Shown here: positions 23,101 through 33,741 of the stretch, one piece after another
How the letters are laid out: the number at the start of each line of letters is the position of its first letter
Position numbering within the stretch: position 1 is the stretch's first letter
Assembly (NCBI GenBank): GCA_037447655.1
Contig: JBBHKE010003121.1
Coordinates: forward strand, 1-64,000
DNA: 64,000 bases
Source: Zygnema cylindricum
Lineage: Eukaryota; Streptophyta; Zygnematophyceae; Zygnematales; Zygnemataceae
Direction of reading: 5' to 3'
The notes under the pieces: generated by a model
What the model was told of the DNA's origin: nothing
Database searches by the model: none
Seen by the model: only the letters and a program-made list of their open reading frames with translations
Program-made: the position numbers and the translations under genes

Positions 23101-26100
23101 CTTTCTGATGAGGTTCAGTTTTGCCCTCATGTTGAAAAACCTGCTTGTGTTGATACTCAGGAAAGCTACAGCCTGGTTGAATCAGTATGATATTTTTTCC
23201 TTTCATTCTGCTCTCGATGAGACGTTTTTTGTATGAGAACTGCAGTAGTCTGGACACTATTTCACCTTGTGTCAGTTTGTGGAGAAAGTACCTGTGACCT
23301 CATCTTTGTTTGAAATCTGTCTTTGGTGCTTTTGTATATTTGGTTGCTGAAGTCAATATGAGGTGGCTATGGATGAGCAGGTATTACAACCTTGCTCATT
23401 CCGTTAATGAGGTGGTCTTGAGGCAGCCATCTATGCTGCGAGCGGGTACCTTGCGTGACTATCAGATGGTAAGAGATGCTATGTTCTTTCATTTACACTG
23501 CCAGGAACAATTCTTTTCGATCTCTGGTCCTAAGTGGGGCATGTGCAATATTGGGTCTTGCCGCAGAGATCTTGTCTTGTCTTGTCTTGTTTTGGCATTC
23601 TTCTGGGTTTGCCGATGTTCACTTGTCTCCCGCCAATGAAAGAGGCATTCAATTTGGTTAGTCCAGTAAACTAAAGAAAGAAGCTATGCTGTTTGCGAAA
23701 TTGTACTTCTTTGAATACACCTTTTCACGGTTCCATGATCTTGCCAATTTTGACCCCTTGAGCCTGGGTTTTTGAGTAGTGTACTGTTCATGGTGTGTGT
23801 ATGAGCATTGCATGTAAGTTGGAATGCCCTGCATCACCTTATCCGGGTAACTGTATTGTGTACAGATGGTATATAAAGCCTTCCAGTAAAAGTATTTTGG
23901 ATTTTGCCGATTAACACGTTTCCGCATTTTACATCTGATGATAGCCATACATTTTTTGCCTCTTCCCATTTAAACAGACTAGTGGCACATTCTGATTGTG
24001 CTTTTAGTGATAGTATGTTTCTATCCCAAATAGGTTTCTGCTTTTGATTCACTTTTCCCGCTGATGGTATGTTGCTAGGATCCAATGACGTTTTTGTGCC
24101 TAAAAAACTTGCCCATGTCAATTAAGTTTACGAAAAGTTGAGGATGAACAAGTGAATTTTTTGCTGTTTATTTTTGCAGGTTGGTCTGCAATGGATGCTG
24201 TCCTTGTACAACAACCGACTGAATGGCATTTTGGCTGACGAAATGGGCCTTGGAAAAACAGTTCAGGTGAGGCTAAAAGGTCTTTCAAAATTTGTATTAG
24301 TGGCAAAACATTTTCCTTTGCTGTGTCATCTGGCACGAGATGCATACAGTCCAGATAACAACAAGTGTTTGATTGTATTTCATGCTCTTTGTGCTAGACA
24401 TCGCCATGCAATTGTATGTATGCCTTACTTTTTTAGTATGGGTTTAGTGGCAGCTTCTGTAAGGTTGAGTTGTTGTTCAGGTTTCAGCAGTTAAATTTCT
24501 AGTAAAGTTGCACGGTACTTGAAGCTATGTTTCAGGTAGAAGCTTGCCTTTCTGCCTTAGCTCATCTTTTAAAGCCACTTTTTTACAGGTAATGGCGCTG
24601 ATTGCATACCTGATGGAGTTCAAAGGGAACTATGGCCCGCATCTCATTATTGTACCAAATGCCGTGATGGTTAATTGGAAGGTGGGTTTGGCTACGATGA
24701 GTTGGTTATTTGGCAGGGTCTGAGTTTTTGCTCCTTAGGTTCAAACTTTCTGTAGTGTTCCACATGTCAGCCAGTTTCTAGCTCTGCTTGCATTAATCAG
24801 TTGTATGCAGATTGCTGGAATACGTCAAGGTATACTTCACATGGGATTAAAACAATTCTAATGGAGTGTTTTTGAAGTTTTTGATGTTGGTTTGGATCCA
24901 TCAGCATCCACTATTGGCACTCAGGGGGTGGGGGAACTTGGGGTTTAACTGCCACCTAACTGCCCAACTGCCATTGGGGGTTTGCCAGCTGGGTCTGCCA
25001 ACGGCCCATGTGCTATTTGGGGTGAAATTGCCACTTTTTTGTGTTGGAGTAAGAATCTCTTTGAATGGTTGAAGTTGTTTCGTCTATTTCTGGGCATGTT
25101 TTCAAATAGTCTTGTTTGGTATGGCACTGTTCAAGTTTTGGTTGAAACTGTGGGTCAATATTGGACTTGTCTATGCGTACAATTGTGTGTGGAAATCATT
25201 TACGCTGTATGAATTTTATTCTCAAATATCATGAGTAATAGACTGTTGTTGACATAATACTGACTTCTAAAACTAGGAGCAAATAGCGAGTCGAGTATCA
25301 ACTTCTGAGTATGTCAAGAAGTATGGTCATGCATGGATTAGTATGGTCAATTTGTGCCAAGGTCATGATACAGTTTTTATTTGAACCTCCTGCTAAAGTC
25401 TTGAAATTTGAGATAAAGCAATTTAGTTGCTAATGAAGTCTGGGTAAACATATTGGGCCTAAAATAGCTGGCCATTTTTCTTTCACAACATTCTCTGCGG
25501 ATTTTAAGTTGTTCGGTTGAAGCTGGAATACTGAAGCGAAATGATTGGTATTGATTTAGATGGAGTGCTATCCGCAACCTTAGAAGTTACGAGTCACCAG
25601 ACGGTGAACATGCTTGGTCAAGATCTTTGTCCTTACTGGAAAACTAGACCTACTCCTTTTTTGAAAAAGATGTCGAAGAAGCGTTTTCTTCTTTTTGGCG
25701 GGGGGATGGAGTGTTATCTGTGGAGTGCTCAAAATTTCATGAGCAACTTCTTTATCACATATGTCGCGCAGTTTGTAATGTTCAAAATGCCCATTTTTCA
25801 GTTTGTTGAATTTGTTTCCTTGCAAGTGGCTGTTGCCATGTGCAGAGTGAATTACTTAGATGGATACCATCAGTCAGCTGCATTTTCTATGTCGGAGGGA
25901 AAGAGCAACGAGCAAAAATCTATTCTCAGGTACATCTCTCAGCTTGCCTATTTCCGGGTCATGTTTCCACCATACCCATGCCGTATTGTTTATGCCTGCC
26001 ATAGTCTGGCCCGACTTTAGTCCTTCTACACAAATACATCGATGATGGAGATACTAAGCATTCTATCATTGTGTTTGGCTGCCAAGGTTCCGCCATTGTT

Positions 26101-29100
26101 TATGTCATGTGCATGTTCCAGGTCTATACTTTAGCGCATGATTATTAGTTCAATGCTATTATATGCTTGCAGATCTAAAGTAATCACCTCACTATGGAGG
26201 AAAATGTGTTTCAGTTATGAACGGCAGCAGTGAAGTGCGAAAGCGTTGTCTTTAATGTATAGACAAGGCACTTTCACAATTGAAATCCTTGTCCTGCTCC
26301 ATCCTCGTGCCTTGTCCAAATTCTTTCCTACTGGTCTTTTTCGAAGGAGTTGCGTGATTTTGTTGTATAGATAGTTCCAAGCTTCTTCTGCATCTTGTTT
26401 GCCTCTCGTTTGATGCTTGTTTCTGTCTTTGTGCAAAAACAAATGAAATCTCATGAGATACAACTAATCCATGTTGGAAAAAGGCATCGGGTCTTCTGGT
26501 GTGACTCGATACACCATTATAGACATCAAGTCATTAACTGTTCTGGGAACCTGAGATCTTTTGGTTTTGTTTGTTCTCAATTAAGTTCAGTAACTAGAAC
26601 TTCAAGGAGTTTTTCTTGCATCTTTGGAGTCTTAGACCATCTATTTCTGCACTGCTCTGCATGGCAAAAGGAAATTTGTCAACTGGGCTTGTAATAATGA
26701 TAAGCTTTTCACTGCCGTTTATTTGCAGGAGGTTTCTGCTATGAAGTTCAATGTGTTGGTCACAACCTATGAGTTCATTATGCGTGATCGGTCCCGCCTG
26801 TCAAAGGTTGACTGGAAGTATCTTGTCATTGACGAGGCACAGCGAATGAAGGACAGAGAATCTAGGTTAGCTCGGGATTTGGATCGATTTCGATGCCAGC
26901 GGAGGCTGCTGCTTACAGGAACACCATTGCAGGTGACGTTTCCCAATCCTCGCTTCTGACTTCTCCGCAGATGTTCTCACTTGAAGCCAATTTACAGTAT
27001 GCGTTATGTTGTCGTCCCGTAGCATTCAGCCTGTATTACCTGAGCACAGGCCTTTTCAAGAATAGGCAAATCAAAGATGGTGTATCAACAGATCACTTAA
27101 GCACTATGCACTTAACCAAAACTGCAACTTGTGCCCCCTTTTTCTTTTACCTTGTCCATTTGTCGTGCACTAAAAAGTCATTCCCTCTGGAATTTCTCTA
27201 CAAAAGATAAATGCAGTCGACGGCTTGGTCATAACGCAATTTGTTCTAGTTTTTGTTGCAGAATGACCTGCATGAACTCTGGTCTTTGTTGAATCTTCTT
27301 CTTCCAGAAGTGTTCGACAACAGCAAATCATTTTTGGATTGGTTCGACACTCCCTTCCAAAATGGGAAGGATGGGGTTGCGGAGGAGGATGACTGGCTAG
27401 AGACGGAAAAGAAGGTTATTGTGATTCATAGATTGCATCAAATCTTGGAACCTTTTATGTTGCGGCGGAGAGTAGAAGATGTGGAAGGCAGTCTTCCCCC
27501 CAAGGTGCAGTTCTCACTGGTGAATCTGTCTGTGCACCTAACTGCAAGACCGCCTCCAAAGTAGATTGTGGCAGCTTACTTCTGACAGTTTGGAAAAGGT
27601 TTCTTGCATGCGTTAATAGTGAACATTCCAAGATAACCAGGGTGAGTCACAAACATGCAGGTGGATAAGGGAGGTTTTAGGGGCAGATACTTGAGAGGGG
27701 AAAACGGGGTGTGTGCAAGGCACACTCCTCATCACTCCATAGTCTGGTGTTTGAATTTTGGATCAAGGTCCAGTGAACTCAAAAGTTTTATTAGCCGGGG
27801 TTGCCCTCTATTGATTTTTTTTTTTTTTCTTTTTTGTTTAGAGAGGAGGGAGGGGTTTTTTCCTTACCAGATGGGTTCGACTTGGTCTCAAACAACGAAA
27901 CTAGTATGTTCCTCCATTTAGTGATTGCGTTCGTTTCTCTCAGTTCTGAGTATTAACTCTATTGTAGACCATGGGAAATCACCTTATGCATGTAGGTCGT
28001 CTCAGGCAGTTTTCTGCAGAACCACTGAACACCTTCTGTGTAGTCAATCAGCTTCTGGCTTACTAATTGTTAGCTAAAATCTAAATTCTTGCTTGACATT
28101 TAGTTTCGCTAGAACCGGGTTTCAAATTCCTTGTGTTCATTGTTCTTGGTTCTGTTTACAATCTTCTTGTATTCAGATGTCTCAATCATTTTTTAAGGCC
28201 GCGTTTGTCACTTATCTTTTTATTTTTATATGCTGCAGATATCGATGGTGCTCAAGTGCAAGATGTCAACCTATCAGGCAGCCATTTATGACTGGGTGAA
28301 AGCAACAGGGACAATCAGATTGGACCCGGAGGATGAAGCCGCAAAAATAGCGGGCACCAAAAGACAGGCGCGGACCTTTGCCCCATTGCAAAATCGGTGT
28401 ATGGAGCTTCGGAAAGTCTGTAATCATCCCTATTTGAGCTATCCTCCTCGCTGGTATGGAGTCCCGGATATGACTGTTCGATCTTGTGGAAAATTATTCA
28501 TGCTCGATAGGATTTTGGTAAAGCTGCATAGAACAGGACACAGGGTGTTACTTTTTTCCACAATGACACGACTCTTGGACATATTGGAAGATTACCTACA
28601 TTGGCGAAAACTGTCGTATCGAAGGATTGATGGAACAACACCTCTGGAGGCTCGAGAAGCGGCAATTGTTGATTTCAACCGGGCTGGATCTGATTGCTTT
28701 ATCTTTCTTCTAAGTATCAGAGCTGCTGGGCGAGGACTGAACCTCCAGACAGCAGATACTGTTGTGATTTATGACCCTGACCCGAACCCCAAGAATGAGG
28801 AGCAAGCAGTAGCTCGGGCGCACCGGATTGGCCAGAAAAGAGAGGTGCGAGTGATATATATGGAGGCAGTTGTTGAGTCAAAGCTTTTCTACAAGAAGGA
28901 AGACCAGAGGAGGTTGGAAAAGGAGCGGAAGAGAGCTGAGAAAATCCTCGCAAGAGAGGCAAAGGCAGAGAGGGAAAAGGGAAAGGGGGCAAAGAGCAGG
29001 AGGGAGGCTAAGAAGGATAGGAATTCTAAGAGCTGCAAGCAGCAAGACGACCTGGAAGAAGACGATTCAGATCGGAGGGATCCATACATCGGTTCAATAG

Positions 29101-32100
29101 AGACTCTGGTGAGAAATAACATACAGCAGCACAAAATTGACATGGCAGACGAGGTCATTAATGCTGGGAGGTTTGATCAGCGGACTACACAAGAGGAACG
29201 TCGCATGACACTGGAAGCGCTTTTACATGATGAGGAGAGATATCAGGAGACTGTGCATTCTGTTCCGACTATGCAGGTATAGAGCTCATCTATTTGGCTG
29301 GGGATACTTGTTATGAACGAATGTAACAGGGTGGTTCTTGAAACTACACATGTATTATGTTTTTACCTTGAGACATCTTGTCTGCATGATTGAAATTTCA
29401 CCCCCATCCTAGACATAAGCCTAGAGTATACTTTGGTGGTCTACATATAACACATCACTGCAAGTCTTTTAGTTATTTTCTCAAATCCAGGGACAGCAAC
29501 GGAAGTACGCTTAGGACAATGATTGAACCACGAAATTATCTGCATGTATTCAATCTTGCTATTCTCGTTTTTACGGCATGTTGCAGACTCAGCCAGTTTA
29601 TGGCTCAATAATTCTTCTTTGGTGGACATGACCGCACTACAATTGACTTAATCAAATCGTTTTCTACAATTGCACTTGAAAATGAGTTGTCTCTGAAGAA
29701 CAGTAACCATATTTTTTGCATGGAAGCCCAGCAGCATTTACATCCTCAAAATTTCCTGGGAGATGTACATGTAAGGTTTATCAATTCACCCTTTTTTAGG
29801 GCAATGTTCATTCTTTCTATTGCAGGAAGTCAACCGCATGATTGCACGTACGGACGCAGAAGTAGATCTCTTTGATTCGATGGACGAGCAAGGTGATTGG
29901 CCAGAGCTACTTGGAAGCTTGGATGATGTTCCATCATGGCTTAGATGTACCTCGAAGGAGGTTGAAAAGGCACAGGCAGTGACTGCAAAACCATCACTGA
30001 GGAAGGGGCCTCATTCAGTTACAAAACATGTTCCAAGTGCACAGGAAGAGAAGGAGAGCCAAGCTTTTGGCCGGGGCATGAGAGGAGTAAACAAGACCGC
30101 AGAAGAGGAGAGGGAAAGGCAACGTCTGGAAGGAAAGTCCCTTGATTTAGAGAATGACGAAGGCAGGGATACTGATGGGCAAAGCAGTGAGGAAGACGAT
30201 CATGCTAATGATGACGATGACGATGATGATAACGAGAGAGAGGGCGTGAATGGACTTGAGGGAATTAATGAAAGAACTTCTGTTGATGGAGGAAATGAGG
30301 ACGATGATCAAGAAGAGGGAGAAACTGTTGAAGGGTTAGTGTCTCCCAGGGAAGAGGACGAAGAGGATGTAAGTGACAGAGAAGGCAGCGAAACAGGAGG
30401 GGAGGAAGACGATGATGGCGAAGAAGGCAGGGCTTCAGAGGAGGAAGGAGAGGTGGAAGGGAGTGAAGGCCGTCATGATGAAGGGGATATTGCAAGAGCC
30501 GTGGAGGCTGAGGAAGAGGATGGAGATGACGGCCAAGAGCTGCCCCGCATAAGAGATAAGCATAAAAATCTTGTACGTGTCTTTCATCCTGAGGTGGAGG
30601 AAGGAGAGTTTGGAGAAGAAGATGAAGAGGAAGAGGAGGGAGGTGAGGAAGAGGTTGCCGTCGAAGATGATGAGAAGGATGTTAGTGAGGAAGAAAAGGG
30701 GCATGAAGATATCCAGTTACCCAAGCATAGTAATGGCTTTGAACGAAGCAGACACAGCTCTTTGGTTGAATGTGGTTTGTTGGTCTCACCTTCAGCAGCA
30801 GAACACAGCAAAGGTGAGGGTGAAACTGAACTTGAAAATGACGATCTCGAAGAGGGTGAGATTGCGGTTGGAGCTGAAGGTGCAGACGGGATGAATGGCA
30901 TGTCTTCTGAAAGAGAGATTTTTTCTGGAAAGGAAAAATGGAGCCCAGAGCTGCCTGTTGTTTCAAAGAAAGGGAAAAGAGGTTCTCGGAGTCGTCCCCG
31001 TGTCAACCAGGCAGGGGAAAGTAAGAAAGGCCAGGCAGAAATGTCTGGAGAAGCCACAGAGGAAGGGGAATTGAATGAGGACACCGAGGACGGGGAAGTT
31101 GTCGGTTCGAAACATGTAGCAGAGGATGACAATGAGAATTGTCTGCCTGTCAGAAAACGACACAAGACAAATGGGCAGTCCTTGAATAACGAAAACAGTG
31201 GGGATGCTTCACAGAAACGGAAGTTGACAGGGGAAAAAGGATTAACACGTGGTCCACAAATGGAAATGGAGGATGATGGACGATTTGTTCATAATTTGCC
31301 TCCGGAAGCAAAACGGCAACGCTCGATCCTTCCAATCGGAGGAAGGCATATGGATTCCCCAGCTTCCCAAAGAGCGCTATTGCCTCCTGTAGGGCGGCCT
31401 GACCTCCCAGTTAGCGGTTGGAACATGTTGAATGGACTTGGGCCTTCTGATTGGGTTGTACCCAACCAGATGACCAGTGCTAATGTGTTTGGAAATGTCA
31501 GAGATGGTTGGGAATCTTACCCTCCAGGAAGAGCCATGGGGATGGACCGACAAAGGCAGGCTACTGGATGGGACGGGCCAGCGGGAGGAAGGGGATGGGG
31601 ACATGATCGAGAGAGGGAACGAGAAAGGGAAAGAGAGGAGCGGAGCCATGGGAGAGAAAAGGATAAAGGTAGAGAGAGAGTGAGGGCTCCGAGTAGTTCT
31701 CTGAGTAGTTCGCGAGGAAGGATGGGAGAAGCCACGCGACATCTAGTAAGGAACCCGTGAACCCTCCTTTTTCTTTTAAATGTGGCTCTCCATAGCAATC
31801 AATTTTCTTGTGTTTTATGTATTTTTAAAAAGTGGTTTAGTTGGTCCTATCCCAATGTGTCTACCCACGGGGCCCTACTTCTTACTCTCTCTCTCTCTGC
31901 GTTTTCCTTCTTTTTTTCAGTGCCAAGGAGTGTTGGACAGAGTGTTAGGAGGTGACTCTGACGCCCGACAAATGGCCGGCCTCCTTGCTGACCTTTCTAA
32001 AAGAGCAGAACATGGCGAGTTTCCAAGAGGAAGTTTGAGGCCTCCAGACATTCGGGCAGTTGAGGAGCGTCTGGCTCATGGCGAGTACTTGGGAGTTTTG

Positions 32101-33741
32101 GAGTTCGCTGAAGATTTTCATCGTGTGCTAGAGGGAGTACTTCGGATGCATGCACATCATCCTGAGGTGAGAAACGGAGCATCAAGAGTTGGGATCATTA
32201 TTTTTATTACTATTTTTGATTTTCTGAGCTAGGATAAGGAATTCACATAAAAATGGGGCATTGCTGTTTAATGAAATCGGTGACCAGGTTCGGCAATTTA
32301 ATTCGACAATATAGAAGAAGCACGCAAAGGCGTCATTGTTTGATGATATTTGTATTGGGTTTGAAGTGTTGCATGTAAGGTATCCACTCATATGTTTTCA
32401 CAAGGGATCCATATTGTATCGATCGCACAGTCAATCGCCGGATACTTATTGTTTATCGAACATTTGACAGTCAAGGTATTAATATTACCGTACATGGTTG
32501 TCGGTGACATAGGTCTGTCAGCATATTTATGCTCATGGATTGCTTGACCTGATTTTGCGGGTTCACCAAATTTGTCCTTTCGCCCACTACCAGTAATTTT
32601 TTGTGTTTCGGAACTCGAAATATGTACATTCATCACGTATTTGCAGTGTATTGTTTTGTTATGTAGCTTTGCTTTTCTTATCGAAATTTCTTATTGATAA
32701 ATTTTGATATGTATATTGAGGCGATCTGTTATCCGGCACCCCAATATTATTTTTTATCAGAAAGTTTCCCTCATGAATCCCTGGTCTTTTTACTTGCATG
32801 GGTAGTTCTTTCGACGAGTTGTGTTTGATTGGGAGTTTGCTGAATTTATATTCTCTTGTGGCATGACTGTCCTGCAGATACAATCAGATGCAAGAAGACT
32901 GCATGCCCTCTTCTTTCAAAAAATGGAAGCAACTTTTCCTATCGTGGAATTTGGAAGTCTGAAAAAGCTGTTACCTCGACCATTCTCAGCGACCCATGTG
33001 GCACTCCCTCCTCCTCCTCCCCCCCCTGCCTTTGACCATGTCTCATGGACAGGACCGAGGGGAGGACCCCAACCCTCAGAGCTTCTCCATCCCAATCTCG
33101 TAAGAGGAATGCTCCCAGACATCCCGTGCCTCCCAGAGCGTCCTCGAAGTTCCGATCTTTCGAGAGGAGGAGGAGATTTGCCGAGGGGGGGAAGGTTTGG
33201 AAGGAATGTTGTCCAGCCTGGTAGGCCACCTCCTCCTCCTCCTCCCTCTATACCTGGAAGAGGTGGCGGCCCTGGCATGGTTGTAGAGAGAGGGAGGACG
33301 AGGGAAGAGAGAGAGAGGCATGGAGGTAGAGAGGAAGGTGGGAGAGGCGTCGGAGGGGTAGAGTCTAACCACGTTAGCGATTCGGAGGAAGGTACAGGGT
33401 GGCATCCGGTGGACATGGTTGTCCAGAAAAAGAAGAGGAGGAGGAGGGAGAGAGACGGTGGGCAGATCGACGGGGTAGATAGCGGTTATGGGGTGGAAGG
33501 TATAGAAGAGAGGGAGAATTTGTGGCAGGATAGGAGGGAGCCTCCTGTAGTTCCTGGGTGGGGGAGGCCTTCCCCTCATAACGGCCCGATTCCTCATAAG
33601 CCTCCACCTGCATTTAGGTCGCCGGGGCGGCAGGGAGGCCCGTGGCAGGGGGGAGGGGAGGGAGAGGGAGAAGACTGGTTTAAGCCTGTGAGGCGCTCCA
33701 GGACAGAGGGAGGGAGATGCAGGATGTCTGTCAATGAATAA
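18230..33741 (+). CDS. BRM: BRAHMA-type SWI/SNF chromatin-remodelling ATPase
   Basis: ATP-dependent nucleosome-remodelling motor of the plant SWI/SNF complex, acting in the nucleus. Joined exons: 18230-20143, 20460-21749, 22009-22542, 22681-22790, 23381-23468, 24180-24266, 24589-24681, 25846-25929, 26729-26932, 27262-27504, 28239-29276, 29826-31745, 31921-32166, 32878-33741. All introns are GT..AG and all junctions keep frame, giving about 2904 residues, longer than the roughly 2200 of Arabidopsis BRM. Order: polyQ, QLQ, HSA, helicase lobe 1 ([12 protein letters not shown]), lobe 2 ([18 protein letters not shown]), SnAC, acidic/basic tail, bromodomain-like end. QLQ plus bromodomain-like end and close match to plant BRM separate it from SYD, MINU or ISWI. 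The extra length lies in the Q-rich start and charged tail. The start is the ATG at 18230, since upstream frames are closed. No frameshift or missing catalytic motif is visible. Confidence 0.93.
20460..21749 (+). CDS. BRM: BRM exon 2: linker with basic coiled segment
   Basis: 430 codons from [13 protein letters not shown] to LRLRDLQ. It contains a lysine/arginine/alanine helix ([20 protein letters not shown]) and the block [20 protein letters not shown], which aligns with the KYYGPLFDFPFF region of plant BRM. The last residues start the HSA region. Confidence 0.85.
22009..22542 (+). CDS. BRM: BRM exon 3: HSA domain
   Basis: 178 codons, TRHV-like start to AVIARAQ. It encodes the conserved HSA helix ([35 protein letters not shown]), which binds actin-related proteins in SWI/SNF complexes, and the following [20 protein letters not shown] and [12 protein letters not shown] segments. 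Confidence 0.92.
22681..22790 (+). CDS. BRM: BRM exon 4
   Basis: 110 bases, [17 protein letters not shown] to AVSK, with the final lysine codon split AA|G across the intron. It corresponds to the GLSEEEV linker between HSA and ATPase in plant BRM. Confidence 0.88.
23381..23468 (+). CDS. BRM: BRM exon 5: lead-in to the ATPase
   Basis: 88 bases completing the split lysine, then [19 protein letters not shown] and AGTLRDYQM, the highly conserved segment before helicase motif I. Confidence 0.9.
24180..24266 (+). CDS. BRM: BRM exon 6: ATPase motif I
   Basis: 29 codons, [20 protein letters not shown] then EMGLGKTVQ. The Walker A lysine is near residue 1338. Confidence 0.95.
24589..24681 (+). CDS. 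BRM: BRM exon 7: ATPase motif Ia
   Basis: 31 codons, [20 protein letters not shown] then [11 protein letters not shown], nearly identical to the plant BRM segment. Confidence 0.95.
25846..25929 (+). CDS. BRM: BRM exon 8 (84-base exon)
   Basis: 28 codons, [20 protein letters not shown] then QRAKIYSQ, between a TGCAG acceptor and a GTACAT donor. It matches the SELHTWLPSVSCIYYVGTKD segment of plant BRM. Without it the ATPase would lack this conserved stretch; it is hidden in a 2-kb interval otherwise all intron. Confidence 0.92.
26729..26932 (+). CDS. BRM: BRM exon 9: ATPase motifs II and III
   Basis: 68 codons, [16 protein letters not shown] to LLLTGTPLQ. Motif II reads DEAQ near residue 1435, as in plant BRM, instead of the DEAH found in many SNF2 proteins. 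Confidence 0.95.
27262..27504 (+). CDS. BRM: BRM exon 10: end of lobe 1
   Basis: 81 codons, [20 protein letters not shown] through [20 protein letters not shown] to [11 protein letters not shown], the conserved inter-lobe segment including [11 protein letters not shown]. Confidence 0.95.
28239..29276 (+). CDS. BRM: BRM exon 11: helicase lobe 2 and start of SnAC
   Basis: 346 codons. It includes [59 protein letters not shown] (arginine finger region, residues about 1741-1748) and the SnAC segment [20 protein letters not shown]. Between them a lysine/arginine/glutamate-rich stretch ([13 protein letters not shown] onwards) and an acidic patch replace the shorter linker of Arabidopsis BRM. Confidence 0.95.
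29826..31745 (+). CDS. BRM: BRM exon 12: end of SnAC and charged tail
   Basis: 640 codons. [20 protein letters not shown] completes SnAC. The rest is mostly acidic low complexity (runs of D/E, DLEEGEI-type motifs, a basic [12 protein letters not shown] patch and an RERE-rich end). DLEEGEI is shared with plant BRM. The donor GTAAGG follows CATCTA; reading past it gives only four more codons. Confidence 0.88.
31921..32166 (+). CDS. BRM: BRM exon 13: bromodomain-like part 1
   Basis: 82 codons, [20 protein letters not shown] to LRMHAHHPE, preceded by a long CT-rich tract ending TTTTTTTCAG. It aligns with the plant BRM region containing ELREIDHRVERLEYAGVMEL (here [20 protein letters not shown]). 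Confidence 0.85.
32878..33741 (+). CDS. BRM: BRM exon 14: bromodomain-like end and proline/glycine tail
   Basis: 287 codons plus TAA at 33739. [20 protein letters not shown] matches the VRSEAKKVHNLFFDLLKMSF end of the plant BRM bromodomain. The tail holds two polyproline runs and many R/G/E residues, finishing [16 protein letters not shown], comparable to the WANPVKRLRTDSGKRR ending of plant BRM. This shows the C-terminus is complete. Confidence 0.9.
   Translation: MQSDARRLHALFFQKMEATFPIVEFGSLKKLLPRPFSATHVALPPPPPPPAFDHVSWTGPRGGPQPSELLHPNLVRGMLPDIPCLPERPRSSDLSRGGGDLPRGGRFGRNVVQPGRPPPPPPPSIPGRGGGPGMVVERGRTREERERHGGREEGGRGVGGVESNHVSDSEEGTGWHPVDMVVQKKKRRRRERDGGQIDGVDSGYGVEGIEERENLWQDRREPPVVPGWGRPSPHNGPIPHKPPPAFRSPGRQGGPWQGGGEGEGEDWFKPVRRSRTEGGRCRMSVNE

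Noticed and set aside
30265-31742. Ser/Pro/Leu-rich minus-strand frames
   Set aside because: They are shadows of the acidic BRM exon 12.
29826-31760. Reading BRM exon 12 to its own stop as the C-terminus
   Set aside because: A good GTAAGG donor precedes the stop by five codons, and the following exons match the bromodomain-like end and extreme C-terminus of plant BRM.
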